From: Croceibacterium sp. TMG7-5b_MA50
Lineage (GTDB): Bacteria > Pseudomonadota > Alphaproteobacteria > Sphingomonadales > Sphingomonadaceae
Direction of reading: 5' to 3'
Assembly (NCBI RefSeq): GCF_039830145.1
Contig: NZ_CP156082.1
Location: 204,001-268,000 of the forward strand
Length of the DNA stretch: 64,000 nt
The translations under genes and the position numbers were made by a program. This document shows, piece after piece, positions 8,749-17,558 of this stretch; position 1 is the first letter of the stretch; every line of letters begins with the position of its first letter. Under the pieces are notes generated by a model. It ran no database searches. It saw only the letters and a list, made by a program, of their open reading frames with translations, and was not told the DNA's origin.

Positions 8749-9600
8749 TTATGCGGGATACGCTGGGCCGCCACGATCCTTCACCACCGCATCGATCGCC
8801 AGCAGGCGGGTCAGCAACGGCTCGAACTCGTTCATCGGCAGGGCGTTGGGACCATCCGACAGCGCCTGTTCCGGGTCGGGATGCGTTTCGGCGAAGAGGC
8901 CGGCCACCCCTGCGGCGACGGCAGCACGGGCCAGCAACGGCACATATTCGCGCTGCCCGCCCGAGCGTTCGCCGAGGCCGCCGGGCTGCTGCACCGAATG
9001 GGTCGCATCGAACACGACCGGGCAACCGGTCTGGGCCATGATGGCGAGACCCCGCATGTCGGATACCAGCGTGTTGTAGCCGAAGGACGTGCCGCGTTCG
9101 CACAGCATGAAGGCGTCCTGCTCCACGCCGGCGGCGAGGGCTGCATTGCGGGCCTTCTTCACCACCTGCGCCATGTCGCCCGGCGCCATGAACTGCGCCT
9201 TCTTGATGTTGACCGGTCGCCCGCTGGCCGCGACCGCGGCGATGAAGTCGGTCTGCCGCGCCAGGAAGGCGGGAGTCTGCAGCACGTCCACCACCTCCGC
9301 CACCGGTGCGACCTGCGCCGCATCGTGCACGTCGGTGATGATCGAAAGGCCGGTCTCCTGCCGAACCTTGGCGAGGACGCGGAGGCCTTCCTCCATGCCG
9401 AGGCCACGGAACGAGCTGTCGGAGCTGCGGTTGGCCTTGTCGAAGGACGCCTTGAACACCAGCAGCACCCCTGTCCGCCGGGCCACGTCCGCCAGATGCT
9501 CCGCAATGGCGAGGGTCATCGCCTCGCTTTCGATCACGCACGGCCCGGCAATGACGAACAGTGGCTGGTCCGGCCCGATCGGCCGACCGCACAATTTCAT
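8749..9600 (-). CDS. kdsA: 3-deoxy-8-phosphooctulonate synthase (Kdo-8-P synthase)
   Basis: 283 residues, the family length. Condenses arabinose-5-phosphate with phosphoenolpyruvate to Kdo-8-phosphate. Signature stretches are [46 protein letters not shown] and [12 protein letters not shown]. The start is set by an ATGA overlap with the stop of the upstream fatty-acid hydroxylase gene, so the two are co-translated. KpsF, made by the next gene in the same direction, supplies its substrate. Confidence 0.96.
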   Translation of the reverse strand: MKLCGRPIGPDQPLFVIAGPCVIESEAMTLAIAEHLADVARRTGVLLVFKASFDKANRSSDSSFRGLGMEEGLRVLAKVRQETGLSIITDVHDAAQVAPVAEVVDVLQTPAFLARQTDFIAAVAASGRPVNIKKAQFMAPGDMAQVVKKARNAALAAGVEQDAFMLCERGTSFGYNTLVSDMRGLAIMAQTGCPVVFDATHSVQQPGGLGERSGGQREYVPLLARAAVAAGVAGLFAETHPDPEQALSDGPNALPMNEFEPLLTRLLAIDAVVKDRGGPAYPA

Positions 9601-10271
9601 CGCACGGGTCCCTCCGCAGTGGTCGTGCGCTGCCGCCGGGCGGAGTGGCTGCGACTGCCGAACACGCTATCCCACCAGATCGCGGTGATGGCGAAATTGC
9701 TGTCGTGGTTCACAAAATGATGACGCATGTGATGCCGCTTCAGCATGGTGCCGATGCGGCTGTCCATCGACCATTGATGGCAGGCGTAATGCGTGACGTC
9801 GTAGAGGACGTAGCCGACCATGAAGCCCAGGAAGATCCAGGTTCCCGCGGCACCAGCCAGCCCGTACAGTGCCAACCACACGGTGGCGGCGATCGGCAGG
9901 CTGGCCGGCAGCGGCATCAGGCCGCGCAGGGGATCGCCGGGCGCAGCATGGTGGTTGCCATGCATCAGGTAGATCAGGCCGCGCACGGGTGCCAGGTCCG
10001 TTTCCAGGTGGAACAGGTACCGGTGCATCGCATATTCGAACAGCGTCCAGACCAGCAGCCCGACCGCGATCAGCGCCAGCCCGGTCCAGGCATTCACCGC
10101 ACCCCAACCGACCCAGCCGATCAACGGCAGCGCCACTGCCCAGAACACGGCAAAGGTGCGCGGGTGAATGACGCTCAGCCGTTCAAGCGTCTCGTTTCTG
10201 AACAGGCGAACCCGTGCTGTGCGCTTAATGGGGGCGGTCATCGGTTCCATCTGGGACAGGAGCGGCGGCAT
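9597..10271 (-). CDS. Fatty acid hydroxylase / sterol desaturase family membrane protein
   Basis: 224 residues with about four hydrophobic segments and the di-iron histidine clusters of the family: HRYLFH, HGNHH, HYACHQ and HHMRHH. Its close relatives are fatty-acid 2-hydroxylases (FA2H/Scs7 type). Sphingomonads carry 2-hydroxymyristate in their glycosphingolipids, so this is a plausible fatty-acyl 2-hydroxylase; that link is inference. The gene overlaps kdsA by ATGA. Alternative ATGs at 10250 and 10241 would shorten the poorly conserved N-terminus only slightly. Confidence 0.82.
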   Translation of the reverse strand: MPPLLSQMEPMTAPIKRTARVRLFRNETLERLSVIHPRTFAVFWAVALPLIGWVGWGAVNAWTGLALIAVGLLVWTLFEYAMHRYLFHLETDLAPVRGLIYLMHGNHHAAPGDPLRGLMPLPASLPIAATVWLALYGLAGAAGTWIFLGFMVGYVLYDVTHYACHQWSMDSRIGTMLKRHHMRHHFVNHDSNFAITAIWWDSVFGSRSHSARRQRTTTAEGPVR

Positions 10272-10315
10272 GGTGTCAAGACGGAGAGTGTCTATACGTG
10301 CCTTGGAGGTGACGG

Positions 10316-11119
10316 GTGGTTAAGTCCAAGTTGCGGGAAAGTCACACGGTTGGGTCCGGCAGAACGCTGGTGGTCGGCGCGTCCGGCGGGCTCGGCGGCG
10401 CCCTGGCGCGCCATTATGCCGTTCCCGGCGAGCGATTGCTGCTCTGGGGCCGCGACGCCGGCCGGCTCGATGCGATCGCGCGCGAATGCAGGGCGGCAGG
10501 CGCGCTGGTGGAGGTGAGATCACAGGATCTTGCCGACCTGCCGCGATCGCTCGACGCCCTGCTGCACGATGACGCCGCCGATCCGATCGGCCTTGCTTTG
10601 TTCGCCGCCGGTCTGGGCGACATCCGCGCAGAGGGTGAGTTGGTGGAGGATGCGGCACTGGTCGCGCAACTTGCCGCGATCAACTTCGCTGCACCGGCGG
10701 CGATGGCCGCCGCGCTGGCGGAGCGGATGGCGCGGCGCGGCACCGGCCGGATCGTGCTGGTCGGCTCCGCCGCCGGGTTCCATCCCCTGCCGTTTGCCGC
10801 AGCCTACGCGGGGTCGAAGGCCGGGCTTGCCCGCTTCGCCGATGCCTTGCGGTTGGCGGTGAAGCCCCACGGCGTTGCGGTGACGCTGGTCTCCCCCGGC
10901 TTCATCGACAGCCCGGGCGGACGACAGGTTCCCGCCCCTCCGGCCCTGCTGCTCTCCCCTGAGGAGGCCGCCACCCGTGTCGCGGACGCCGCCCACCGCA
11001 GGGCTGCCCATGTGGTGATATCGTGGCCCTTTGCCGCGTTGCGCCTGCTGGACCGAATGCTGCCACGGCCGCTGCGCGATCGGCTGCTGCAATCGCTCAC
11101 CCCGGCGTCAATCCGCTGA
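10316..11119 (+). CDS. Short-chain dehydrogenase/reductase
   Basis: 267 residues from GTG 10316. A Rossmann NAD(P) motif (VVGASGGLGGAL, residues 19-30) and the catalytic Ser151, Tyr164 and Lys168 (YAGSK) define a classical SDR. It is divergent from the hydroxylase with only 44 bases between them. Its last 12 bases overlap the end of the convergent sulfatase gene. Related SDRs occur in Kps-type capsule loci, but the substrate here is unknown. Confidence 0.82.
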   Translation: MVKSKLRESHTVGSGRTLVVGASGGLGGALARHYAVPGERLLLWGRDAGRLDAIARECRAAGALVEVRSQDLADLPRSLDALLHDDAADPIGLALFAAGLGDIRAEGELVEDAALVAQLAAINFAAPAAMAAALAERMARRGTGRIVLVGSAAGFHPLPFAAAYAGSKAGLARFADALRLAVKPHGVAVTLVSPGFIDSPGGRQVPAPPALLLSPEEAATRVADAAHRRAAHVVISWPFAALRLLDRMLPRPLRDRLLQSLTPASIR

Positions 11120-12559
11120 GCCGGACACCTGTGCCAGCACCGCATGGTGCAGTCCGGCGGGCGTCAGGTCGGCCGCGCCTGATCCACCGGGCTGAACCTG
11201 CCCGTCCTTGTCGAAGCGGAGCATGACATAGGGGGTATGACGATCCCCGCCCGGATGCGTGACGCCGGGGATCGACGGGCGATGGTCGCCGAAAAACACC
11301 AGCAATGCCGGTTTGCGCAGCGCGGAGATGCCTTCGCGCAGCTGCGCCAGCATGGCATCGCCGCGCCGTACCAGCCGCAGATAGCTTTGCCGCAGATCGC
11401 CGCCGGCTACCCCGTCCTCCGGCGCCCACGGTCCATGGTTCTCGATCGTCACCGCGTAGATCAGCGTCGGACCAGCGGCAGCCCCGGCCTGCTGCAGGAT
11501 CGTGTCGGCAATTGCCGCATCCGTGACGTAGCGACCGCTCTGCGGCGCCGCGAACCGCTCGGGGCCGAGCAGTTCGGCAAAGCCCCCTGCCGGCATGATC
11601 CGGTGGCGATTGTAGAACCGCAGATCATGCGGGTGCAGGAACAGGCTGCGCCAACCGGAGAGACGACGGGGCAGGGCATGTTCCGCCTCCCGTATTGCGG
11701 TCAGGAACGGATCGTACCGGCGGAACCCGAGCGCCTCCTCCTCCCGCCCCCACAATACGCCGTACTCGCTGCGCATCGTGTACGCGCCGAAGCCGCTGAC
11801 ATGCAGTCGGCCCCATTGCACCGCATCGGCCCGTGCCCGGGTCAGTGCCGGCAGTGCAAGCGCCGGATCGCCGAACAGGTCGACAGGATCGGCGAAGCTT
11901 TCGCATTGCACGATCACGATCAATGCGGGTTCGTCCGGGCCGAGTGCAGCGATGGGGGCAGGTGCCGCCGGATCGGTGCTGCTGCGCCAGCGACGCCAGT
12001 GCAGCAGCATCGTGGGTTGCAAGCCATGGCGTGCGACATCGCCGGCGGCGTCCGGCACCGGTGCTAGGTCGCGCATCCACGCGCTGCGCAGGACCAGCGA
12101 CAACAGCGCGGCCGTGGCGCCCGTCAGCAGCAGCCCGGCCAGATGCATCAGCGGGTCAGGCACGAACAGCCATGCCAGCAGCGTGAGCAACGCCGCGGCG
12201 GCGAAGGCGGCAACCCATCGCTGCCACAATGGCACCGCCGACCAGTAGAATTGCGGATGACGCACGATGGCGCCGACCAGCGCCAGATCGGTGAACAGCA
12301 GCGGTTCGCCCAACACGACATGCTTGGCATTGGACGCGACCACCAGCGCGGCCTGAAGCCCCAGTGTCATCGCCGCGGCCACCAGCATGCCGCCGGTCAG
12401 CGCCAGGAACCCGCCGAACAGCATAAGGGCAAGGCAGCACATCAGGACGGCACCCGCCAGGCTGCGGGACGTGCCGCGCACCGGACGTGGACGCACCAGC
12501 AGGTCGAGCATGATCGTGCCGAGCAGCAGGGCCGCGATGATCGATCCGCTGTAGGTCAC
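11108..12559 (-). CDS. LTA-synthase-like membrane sulfatase (probable phosphoglycerol or phosphoethanolamine transferase)
   Basis: About 483 residues from GTG 12559; the frame is open to 12781 but that part is antisense to kpsS and has no membrane character. Several N-terminal membrane helices are followed by an extracytoplasmic alkaline-phosphatase-superfamily domain. Visible motifs are VIVQCESFADP (metal site), YTMRSEYGVLWG (likely catalytic Thr), TIENHGPW and FFGDHRPSIPG. This is the layout of LtaS and OpgB enzymes, which transfer glycerol-phosphate from phosphatidylglycerol. It sits between an SDR and kpsS, so it may decorate the capsule or a periplasmic glucan. Confidence 0.8.
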   Translation of the reverse strand: MTYSGSIIAALLLGTIMLDLLVRPRPVRGTSRSLAGAVLMCCLALMLFGGFLALTGGMLVAAAMTLGLQAALVVASNAKHVVLGEPLLFTDLALVGAIVRHPQFYWSAVPLWQRWVAAFAAAALLTLLAWLFVPDPLMHLAGLLLTGATAALLSLVLRSAWMRDLAPVPDAAGDVARHGLQPTMLLHWRRWRSSTDPAAPAPIAALGPDEPALIVIVQCESFADPVDLFGDPALALPALTRARADAVQWGRLHVSGFGAYTMRSEYGVLWGREEEALGFRRYDPFLTAIREAEHALPRRLSGWRSLFLHPHDLRFYNRHRIMPAGGFAELLGPERFAAPQSGRYVTDAAIADTILQQAGAAAGPTLIYAVTIENHGPWAPEDGVAGGDLRQSYLRLVRRGDAMLAQLREGISALRKPALLVFFGDHRPSIPGVTHPGGDRHTPYVMLRFDKDGQVQPGGSGAADLTPAGLHHAVLAQVSGSAD

Positions 12560-12714
12560 TGCTTGTGTTGTCGTCCGGCCCGTTCCGGTCCGGCGCTTAG
12601 CCGTGACCGCCCGCCCTGTCACCTGCGGCGGGGTTGCCGATCGTGGCGGGTGGCAGTACCGACGCCGACCAAGCCCATCCGTCCTGTTCCCGTACGAGGC
12701 TGCGTTTCCTGTCC

Positions 12715-13998
12715 ATGTCGTTGAATTCTTCAGCCTCCGCGTCGCAGAGTGTGACCGCGGCGCCGACCGGCGGTTCCGCACCGGACGTCCGCTCGGTGCT
12801 GCTGCTGCAGGGGTTGATGGGGCCGCTGTTCCGCCGGCTTGGGCAGGAACTGACCGCCGCGGGGCACCGGGTCCACAAGGTCAACTTCAACGGCGGCGAT
12901 CGGCTGTACTGGCGTCTGCCGGGCGGTATCGACTATCGCTCCACCCTGGCGGAATGGCCGGCCTTCTTCCGGGCGCTGCTGACCGACCTGGCGATTACGG
13001 ATGTCGTCCTGTTCGGCGATTGCCGCGATCATCATCTGCCGGCGGTGAAGATCTGCCGGGAGGCGGGCGTGCCGGTCCATGTGTTTGACGAAGGCTACAT
13101 CCGGCCCGACTGGGTCACGTTGGAACTGGGGGGCGTGAATGGCCATTCCTCCCTTCCGCGTGACCCCGATTGGTATCGGCGCACCGCTGCCGCATTGCCG
13201 CCGGTCCCGCCACATCAGCAGGTCCCCGCATCCTTCCGCCGCCGCGCGACGGAAGGGCTGCTGTACAATGTCGCCGACGTGCTGACCCGCTGGCGCTACC
13301 CGCACTGGAGCAATCACCGGCCATGGCACCCGGTGGTGGAAGGGATCGGCTGGTACCGCAAGCTGCGCCTCCGGCGGCAGCGGGAGACACAAAGCGCCGC
13401 GCTGCTGCAGCGGCTGCTGGCTGGCACTGCCCCCTACTACCTGTTCCCGCTCCAGCTCGAATCGGATGCGCAGATCCGGCTGCACTCACCGTTCGCCGGC
13501 ATGGCGCCTGCCATCCGGCTGGTGGTCGAATCCTTCGCGAGGCACGCGCCAGCCGGCACGCGGCTGGTGGTGAAGGAGCATCCGCTCGACAACGGAGTGC
13601 GCAACTGGGCGCAGGAGACGGCGGATGCCGCGGCGCTGTTTGGTGTGGGCGACCGGGTGGATTACCTTGCCACCGGCGACATCGTGCCGATCGCCCAAGG
13701 TGCGCGTGGCATGGTCACGGTGAACAGCACCAGCGGCACCTTCGGCCTTGCCAGCGGGGTGCCGGTGCTGGTGCTCGGGCATGCCGTCTATGATGTGCCG
13801 GACCTGACCAACCAGGCCGGCATCGATGCTTTCTGGCAAGATCCGGTGCCGCCCGATCCTGCGACATTTGCCGCCTTTCGCCGTGTTCTGATCGAACGGT
13901 GCCTGATCCCTGGCGGCTTTTTCTCGGACGAGGCGTTGGACAAGGTGGTCCGCCATGCGGTGGCGCGACTGGAAGGGCATCCTTTGCTGCCCGAGTGA
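12715..13998 (+). CDS. kpsS: KpsS-like capsular polysaccharide protein (probable Kdo transferase)
   Basis: 427 residues from ATG 12715. The KpsS signature is present: LLLQGLMGPLFRRLG, VNFNGGDRLYWR, GDCRDHH, HVFDEGYIRPDWVTLE, LVVKEHPLDNG and TVNSTSGTFGLASGVPV. KpsS adds the first beta-Kdo to lyso-phosphatidylglycerol and KpsC extends it, priming group 2 type capsules. It is transcribed away from the sulfatase gene across a roughly 155-base gap that should hold both promoters. KpsMTED export genes are not in the window. The upstream in-frame start at 12634 is less likely. Confidence 0.88.
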   Translation: MSLNSSASASQSVTAAPTGGSAPDVRSVLLLQGLMGPLFRRLGQELTAAGHRVHKVNFNGGDRLYWRLPGGIDYRSTLAEWPAFFRALLTDLAITDVVLFGDCRDHHLPAVKICREAGVPVHVFDEGYIRPDWVTLELGGVNGHSSLPRDPDWYRRTAAALPPVPPHQQVPASFRRRATEGLLYNVADVLTRWRYPHWSNHRPWHPVVEGIGWYRKLRLRRQRETQSAALLQRLLAGTAPYYLFPLQLESDAQIRLHSPFAGMAPAIRLVVESFARHAPAGTRLVVKEHPLDNGVRNWAQETADAAALFGVGDRVDYLATGDIVPIAQGARGMVTVNSTSGTFGLASGVPVLVLGHAVYDVPDLTNQAGIDAFWQDPVPPDPATFAAFRRVLIERCLIPGGFFSDEALDKVVRHAVARLEGHPLLPE

Positions 13999-14010
13999 GT
14001 TGCCGATTTT

Positions 14011-14307
14011 GTGAGCTATCTCGAACACCTGATCGCAGGCCTGCTGATCCAGGCGGTCGTGGGTCTGCTGACCCGCAACTGGTGGGCCGGCGCCGCGCTG
14101 GCCTCCGCCTATTTCATTGGGCGTGAACTGGCGCAGGCTGAATATCGATGGATTGAACTCTACGGGGCGGGGCGGCGGGCCAACATGCCGTGGTGGGGAC
14201 CGTTCGATCCGCGTGTCTGGCAGCGCAAGGACCAGTTCGTGGACTGGCTGGCGCCGCTCGCCGGCACGTGCCTCCTCGCCTGGTGGATGACCCGCCGCCC
14301 CGGCTAG
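14011..14307 (+). CDS. Small membrane protein of unknown function
   Basis: 98 residues from GTG 14011, 12 bases after the kpsS stop, so probably co-transcribed. There are two hydrophobic segments, near residues 5-37 and 78-92, separated by a short Trp-rich part (NMPWWGPFDPRVWQRKDQ). I do not recognise a family. The fit to the operon and the absence of any competing frame support a real gene. Its TAG stop overlaps the stop of alkA on the other strand in a CTAG. Confidence 0.6.
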   Translation: MSYLEHLIAGLLIQAVVGLLTRNWWAGAALASAYFIGRELAQAEYRWIELYGAGRRANMPWWGPFDPRVWQRKDQFVDWLAPLAGTCLLAWWMTRRPG

Positions 14308-14921
14308 AGCGCCGCGTTGTTGTAGCAGTGCCAGGTCAGGATCGCGACGGCGCCCCGATATGGGCGCCAGCCTTCCGCCAGCAGGCGCGTCGCCTTCTCG
14401 TCCGGCCTCTCGGACAGGCCCAGCAGCTTGCCGATGCCCGCCTGCACCGCCAGGTCGCCGGCCGGCCAGATATCGGGTCGCCCCTCAGCGAACAGCAGGT
14501 AGATCTCGGCCGACCAGCGACCGATGCCCTTGATCCGCGTCAGTTCGGCGATGGCGGCTTCGTCATCGGCGGGCAGCGCGTGCAGGTTCAGTTCTCCGTC
14601 GCTCACCAATTGGCATAGCGACCGGGCGTAGCCCTGTTTCTGGCGCGACAGGCCGCACGCGCGTAGCGCATCGAACTCGGCCGCAAGCAGCTTCTCGGGC
14701 GGGATGTCCGGCCCGAGCAGCGCCTCCAGCTTGGTCCAGACACTGGCGGCGGACGCAACGCTGACCTGCTGGCCCACGATGGTGCGCAGCAGCGTGCGGT
14801 AGCCGGGCTGGTTCACGCGCGGCTCCGGCATGCCGGCCACTTCCAGCGCACGGGCGATGCCGGGCTCCCGCGCGGCAACGGCCAGCAGGCCCTCTCTGAT
14901 CTGTTCCGCATTCAGAGCCAT
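14304..14921 (-). CDS. alkA: DNA-3-methyladenine glycosylase II (HhH-GPD family)
   Basis: 205 residues from ATG 14921; the open frame to 15002 has no coding look and overlaps the divergent ferredoxin start. The helix-hairpin-helix and GPD loop are visible as LTRIKGIGRWSAEIYLLF followed by WPAGDLAVQAG, whose Asp is the expected catalytic residue. It removes alkylated purines in base excision repair. It lacks the AlkA N-terminal domain of E. coli (282 residues), as is common for short alphaproteobacterial forms. Confidence 0.88.
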   Translation of the reverse strand: MALNAEQIREGLLAVAAREPGIARALEVAGMPEPRVNQPGYRTLLRTIVGQQVSVASAASVWTKLEALLGPDIPPEKLLAAEFDALRACGLSRQKQGYARSLCQLVSDGELNLHALPADDEAAIAELTRIKGIGRWSAEIYLLFAEGRPDIWPAGDLAVQAGIGKLLGLSERPDEKATRLLAEGWRPYRGAVAILTWHCYNNAAL

Positions 14922-14992
14922 GCACCGCCTCGCTTGCCAATCCTTGCGGCAACCCCTAGCAGCCCCGCAACAACAGGGAAGCCGGAGGTAAC

Positions 14993-15310
14993 ATGCCCAC
15001 ATTGATCGTCACCACTCAGTCCGGAAACCAGCGCGAGGTGACCGCGGATGCCGGGCTGACGCTGATGGAGGCGATCCGCGACAACGGCTTTGACGAGCTG
15101 CTGGCGCTGTGCGGCGGGTGCTGTTCGTGCGCCACCTGCCATGTGCATGTGGAGGACGAGTTCCTGCCGCTGCTGCCGCCAATGTCGGCGGACGAGGATG
15201 ACCTGCTGGACAGCAGCGACACGCGCGATGCAAATTCGCGCCTGTCCTGCCAGGTGCCGTTCACCGACGCGCTGGACGGGATCCGGGTGCGCATCGCCCA
15301 GATGGACTGA
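14993..15310 (+). CDS. 2Fe-2S ferredoxin (adrenodoxin type)
   Basis: 105 residues. Cluster ligands are Cys40, Cys46 and Cys49 (C-x5-C-x2-C) with a fourth at Cys86 (SRLSCQVP), as in adrenodoxin-type ferredoxins. Extra cysteines at 43 and 44 lie in the loop. It probably passes electrons to a cytochrome P450 or another oxygenase, but no such gene is adjacent. It is divergent from alkA. Confidence 0.92.
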   Translation: MPTLIVTTQSGNQREVTADAGLTLMEAIRDNGFDELLALCGGCCSCATCHVHVEDEFLPLLPPMSADEDDLLDSSDTRDANSRLSCQVPFTDALDGIRVRIAQMD

Positions 15311-15399
15311 CATGGGCCGTCCGGTCCGTAGCTGATCTGACCGGCGGGCAAGCAGGCCTTGGCTTGCGCCGTCCGGGTGCGCGCCTTACGTGCTGTGAC

Positions 15400-16407
15400 A
15401 TGATGGCACCTGCGATGCGTGCGGACACGCTCGACCTCATCGGCAACACCCCGCTTGTTCGCCTGCGCGGCCCCAGCGAAGCCGCCGGATGCGAAATCTG
15501 GGGCAAGTGCGAATGGGCCAATCCCGGCGCGTCGGTGAAGGACCGCGCCGCGCTGTGGATCGTCCGCGATGCGGAGGCGCGCGGCGTTCTGCATCCCGGC
15601 GGCACCATTGTCGAAGGGACGGCCGGCAATACCGGCATCGGGCTGGCGCTGGTCGCCAACGCGCTCGGCTACCGCGCCATCATCGTCATGCCCGAGACGC
15701 AGAGCCGGGAAAAGATGGACACGCTGCGCGCGCTTGGCGCCGAACTGGTGACGGTGCCGGCCGCGCCTTACAACAATCCCGGCCACTTCGTGCATACCAG
15801 CCGGCGGCTGGCGGAAGAGACGCCGAACGCGATCTGGGCCAACCAGTTCGACAATGTCGCCAATCGCCGCGCCCATATCGAAAGCACCGCCCCGGAAATC
15901 TGGCAGCAGTTGGATGGCCGTGTCGATGGATTCACCTGCGCCGTGGGCACCGGCGGCACGCTGGCCGGCGTCGGCCTGGGGCTGAAGGAACGGGACGAGC
16001 GCATCGTGATCGCCCTCAGCGACCCGCATGGCGCGGCGCTGTACGGCTATTACGAACATGGCGAGCTGAAGGCGGAGGGTTCTTCAGTCGCTGAAGGCAT
16101 CGGGCAGGGCCGCATCACCGCCAATCTGGAAGGGGCGCCGGTCGACCGGCAGTTCCGCATCGCCGATGTGGATGGCCTGGAATGGGTCGGCCGCCTGCTG
16201 CGGGAGGACGGCATGTGCCTTGGCCTGTCGAGCGGGATCAACGTCGCCGGCGCGGTCGCACTGGGCCGGCAATTGGCGGCGGAGCGCGGGCCGGAGGCGC
16301 GGGTGGTGACGATCCTGTGCGATACCGGGTTCCGCTACCTCTCGACGCTCTACAACCGCGAATGGCTGGAGGCGAAGGGCCTGCCGCCCTTCGCCTGGCT
16401 GGCGTGA
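15400..16407 (+). CDS. cysK: Cysteine synthase A (O-acetylserine sulfhydrylase)
   Basis: About 335 residues; starts at 15400, 15403 or 15415 are all possible and 15364 (TTG) less so. PLP enzyme of fold type II: LIGNTPLVRL, the Schiff-base lysine in NPGASVKDRAA, the phosphate loop GTAGNTGIGLA and GTGGTLAGVG. It makes cysteine from O-acetylserine and sulfide. The family also contains cystathionine beta-synthase-like enzymes, but there is no CBS tail here. Confidence 0.9.
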   Translation: MMAPAMRADTLDLIGNTPLVRLRGPSEAAGCEIWGKCEWANPGASVKDRAALWIVRDAEARGVLHPGGTIVEGTAGNTGIGLALVANALGYRAIIVMPETQSREKMDTLRALGAELVTVPAAPYNNPGHFVHTSRRLAEETPNAIWANQFDNVANRRAHIESTAPEIWQQLDGRVDGFTCAVGTGGTLAGVGLGLKERDERIVIALSDPHGAALYGYYEHGELKAEGSSVAEGIGQGRITANLEGAPVDRQFRIADVDGLEWVGRLLREDGMCLGLSSGINVAGAVALGRQLAAERGPEARVVTILCDTGFRYLSTLYNREWLEAKGLPPFAWLA

Positions 16408-16411
16408 CCTG

Positions 16412-16729
16412 ATGGCTCGCGATTCCGCGAATGACGGCGCACTGCTGCCGGCGAGCGCGCGGCGGCAGACATTGCAGCGGGTGCAGATCGGCCTGCTCGG
16501 GCTCGCCGCGATGATCCTGCTGGTGGCACTCGCCAGCATCATCATGCGCAATGCGGAGGAGAACCGGGCTCTGGTCGTACCCCAGGCTGCGCCGACCGTC
16601 ATCGTCACCCCGCCACCGCCACCGGTTAGCGATCCGCTGGCCGATGCGGGCGTTGTGCCGGACATGTCCACCGATGCGGCGGGTTCCACTACCTCCGATA
16701 CCAGCAATGCGGCCGCTCCGCGCCGCTAG
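16412..16729 (+). CDS. Hypothetical single-pass membrane protein
   Basis: 105 residues. One transmembrane helix (about residues 25-45, IGLLGLAAMILLVALASIIM) follows a basic cytoplasmic N-terminus. The rest is a Pro/Thr/Ala-rich tail outside. It starts four bases after the cysK stop and overlaps the next gene by 23 bases, so the three may form one operon. No family recognised. Confidence 0.65.
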   Translation: MARDSANDGALLPASARRQTLQRVQIGLLGLAAMILLVALASIIMRNAEENRALVVPQAAPTVIVTPPPPPVSDPLADAGVVPDMSTDAAGSTTSDTSNAAAPRR

Positions 16730-17513
16730 TGCGCTGCTTGCGACGTTGCTGCTCGCCCAACCGGTAGCAGCGCAGACGGCGGAAGCGGATACGCGCGAGG
16801 CGCTGGGGCTGTTTGGCACAATCCCGCTATATTGGGGGGAGGGGGCCGACATGGCCGACCTGATCGCCGGCACCGCCACGCCCCACTGGGCGCGGGCCCT
16901 GCTGGAACGCACCCACATCCTGCATCCGCTGGCGACCCTGACGGCGGAGGAGCTTGCCCCGTTTGACCAGTTGCTGATCGCACAGCCGCGCGTGCTGTCA
17001 CCGGGCGAGAACGTCGCCCTAGATGCGTGGGTGCGGGATGGCGGCCGACTGCTGCTGCTCGCCGATCCGCTTCTGACGGCCGAATCGCACTATGCGCTGG
17101 GCGATCCGCGCCGTCCGCAGGACGTCGTGCTGCTTTCCCCGTTGCTGACCCACTGGGGACTGCAACTGCGGTTCGATCCGGATCAGCCGTCGACGCCACA
17201 GATGCGGGAAATCGCGGGATTGCTGCTGCCCTACCACATGGCAGGCGAGTTCGCGCCGCTCGGCACCGCTGCCGAGTGCGCCAGACAAACGTCTGGGATC
17301 ATTGCCGAACGCAGCATCGGCCGGGGTCATGTGCTGATCGTCGCCGACGCGGCACTGGTGGACGCATCTCACCCCGACCCGGCCGCTGCGGACGCGCTGT
17401 CGGCGCTGGTCTCGCGCGCCTTCGATGATGGAGTTAAGTCATTGAGCAACAAGGATGCGAGGGGCGCTGCTGCTCAGGACTCTGTGGACAAGTCTGTTGA
17501 GAACGCTCCGTAG
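16707..17513 (+). CDS. Secreted DUF4350/GldG-like protein
   Basis: 268 residues from ATG 16707, chosen because it gives a clean signal peptide (MRPLRAASALLATLLLAQPVAAQ). The body resembles the periplasmic GldG/DUF4350 fold: a TLTAEELAPFDQLLIAQPR strand-loop, then NVALDAWVRDGGRLLLLADP, which in GldG-type ABC accessory proteins binds a ligand outside the membrane. No ABC transporter is adjacent. Function unknown. It ends just before the dcw promoter region. Confidence 0.65.
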   Translation: MRPLRAASALLATLLLAQPVAAQTAEADTREALGLFGTIPLYWGEGADMADLIAGTATPHWARALLERTHILHPLATLTAEELAPFDQLLIAQPRVLSPGENVALDAWVRDGGRLLLLADPLLTAESHYALGDPRRPQDVVLLSPLLTHWGLQLRFDPDQPSTPQMREIAGLLLPYHMAGEFAPLGTAAECARQTSGIIAERSIGRGHVLIVADAALVDASHPDPAAADALSALVSRAFDDGVKSLSNKDARGAAAQDSVDKSVENAP

Positions 17514-17533
17514 GGTTACATACCACCCGCTCT

Positions 17534-17558
17534 TTCCCGCGATTTCCCCTTCCTTCCC
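17534..17558 (-). promoter_or_regulatory. Probable MraZ operator: three GGGAA boxes at exact 10-base spacing
   Basis: Read on the minus strand there are three GGGAA boxes (plus-strand TTCCC at 17534-17538, 17544-17548 and 17554-17558), each starting exactly 10 bases after the last. MraZ proteins bind tandem (T)GGGN boxes spaced by 5 bases in front of their own operon. These lie about 145 bases upstream of mraZ. The spacing match is seen directly; the binding is inferred from the family. Confidence 0.65.

Noticed and set aside
12560-12781. N-terminal extension of the membrane sulfatase
   Set aside because: Antisense to the 5' end and leader of kpsS, without membrane or signal character. GTG 12559 directly precedes the first membrane helix.
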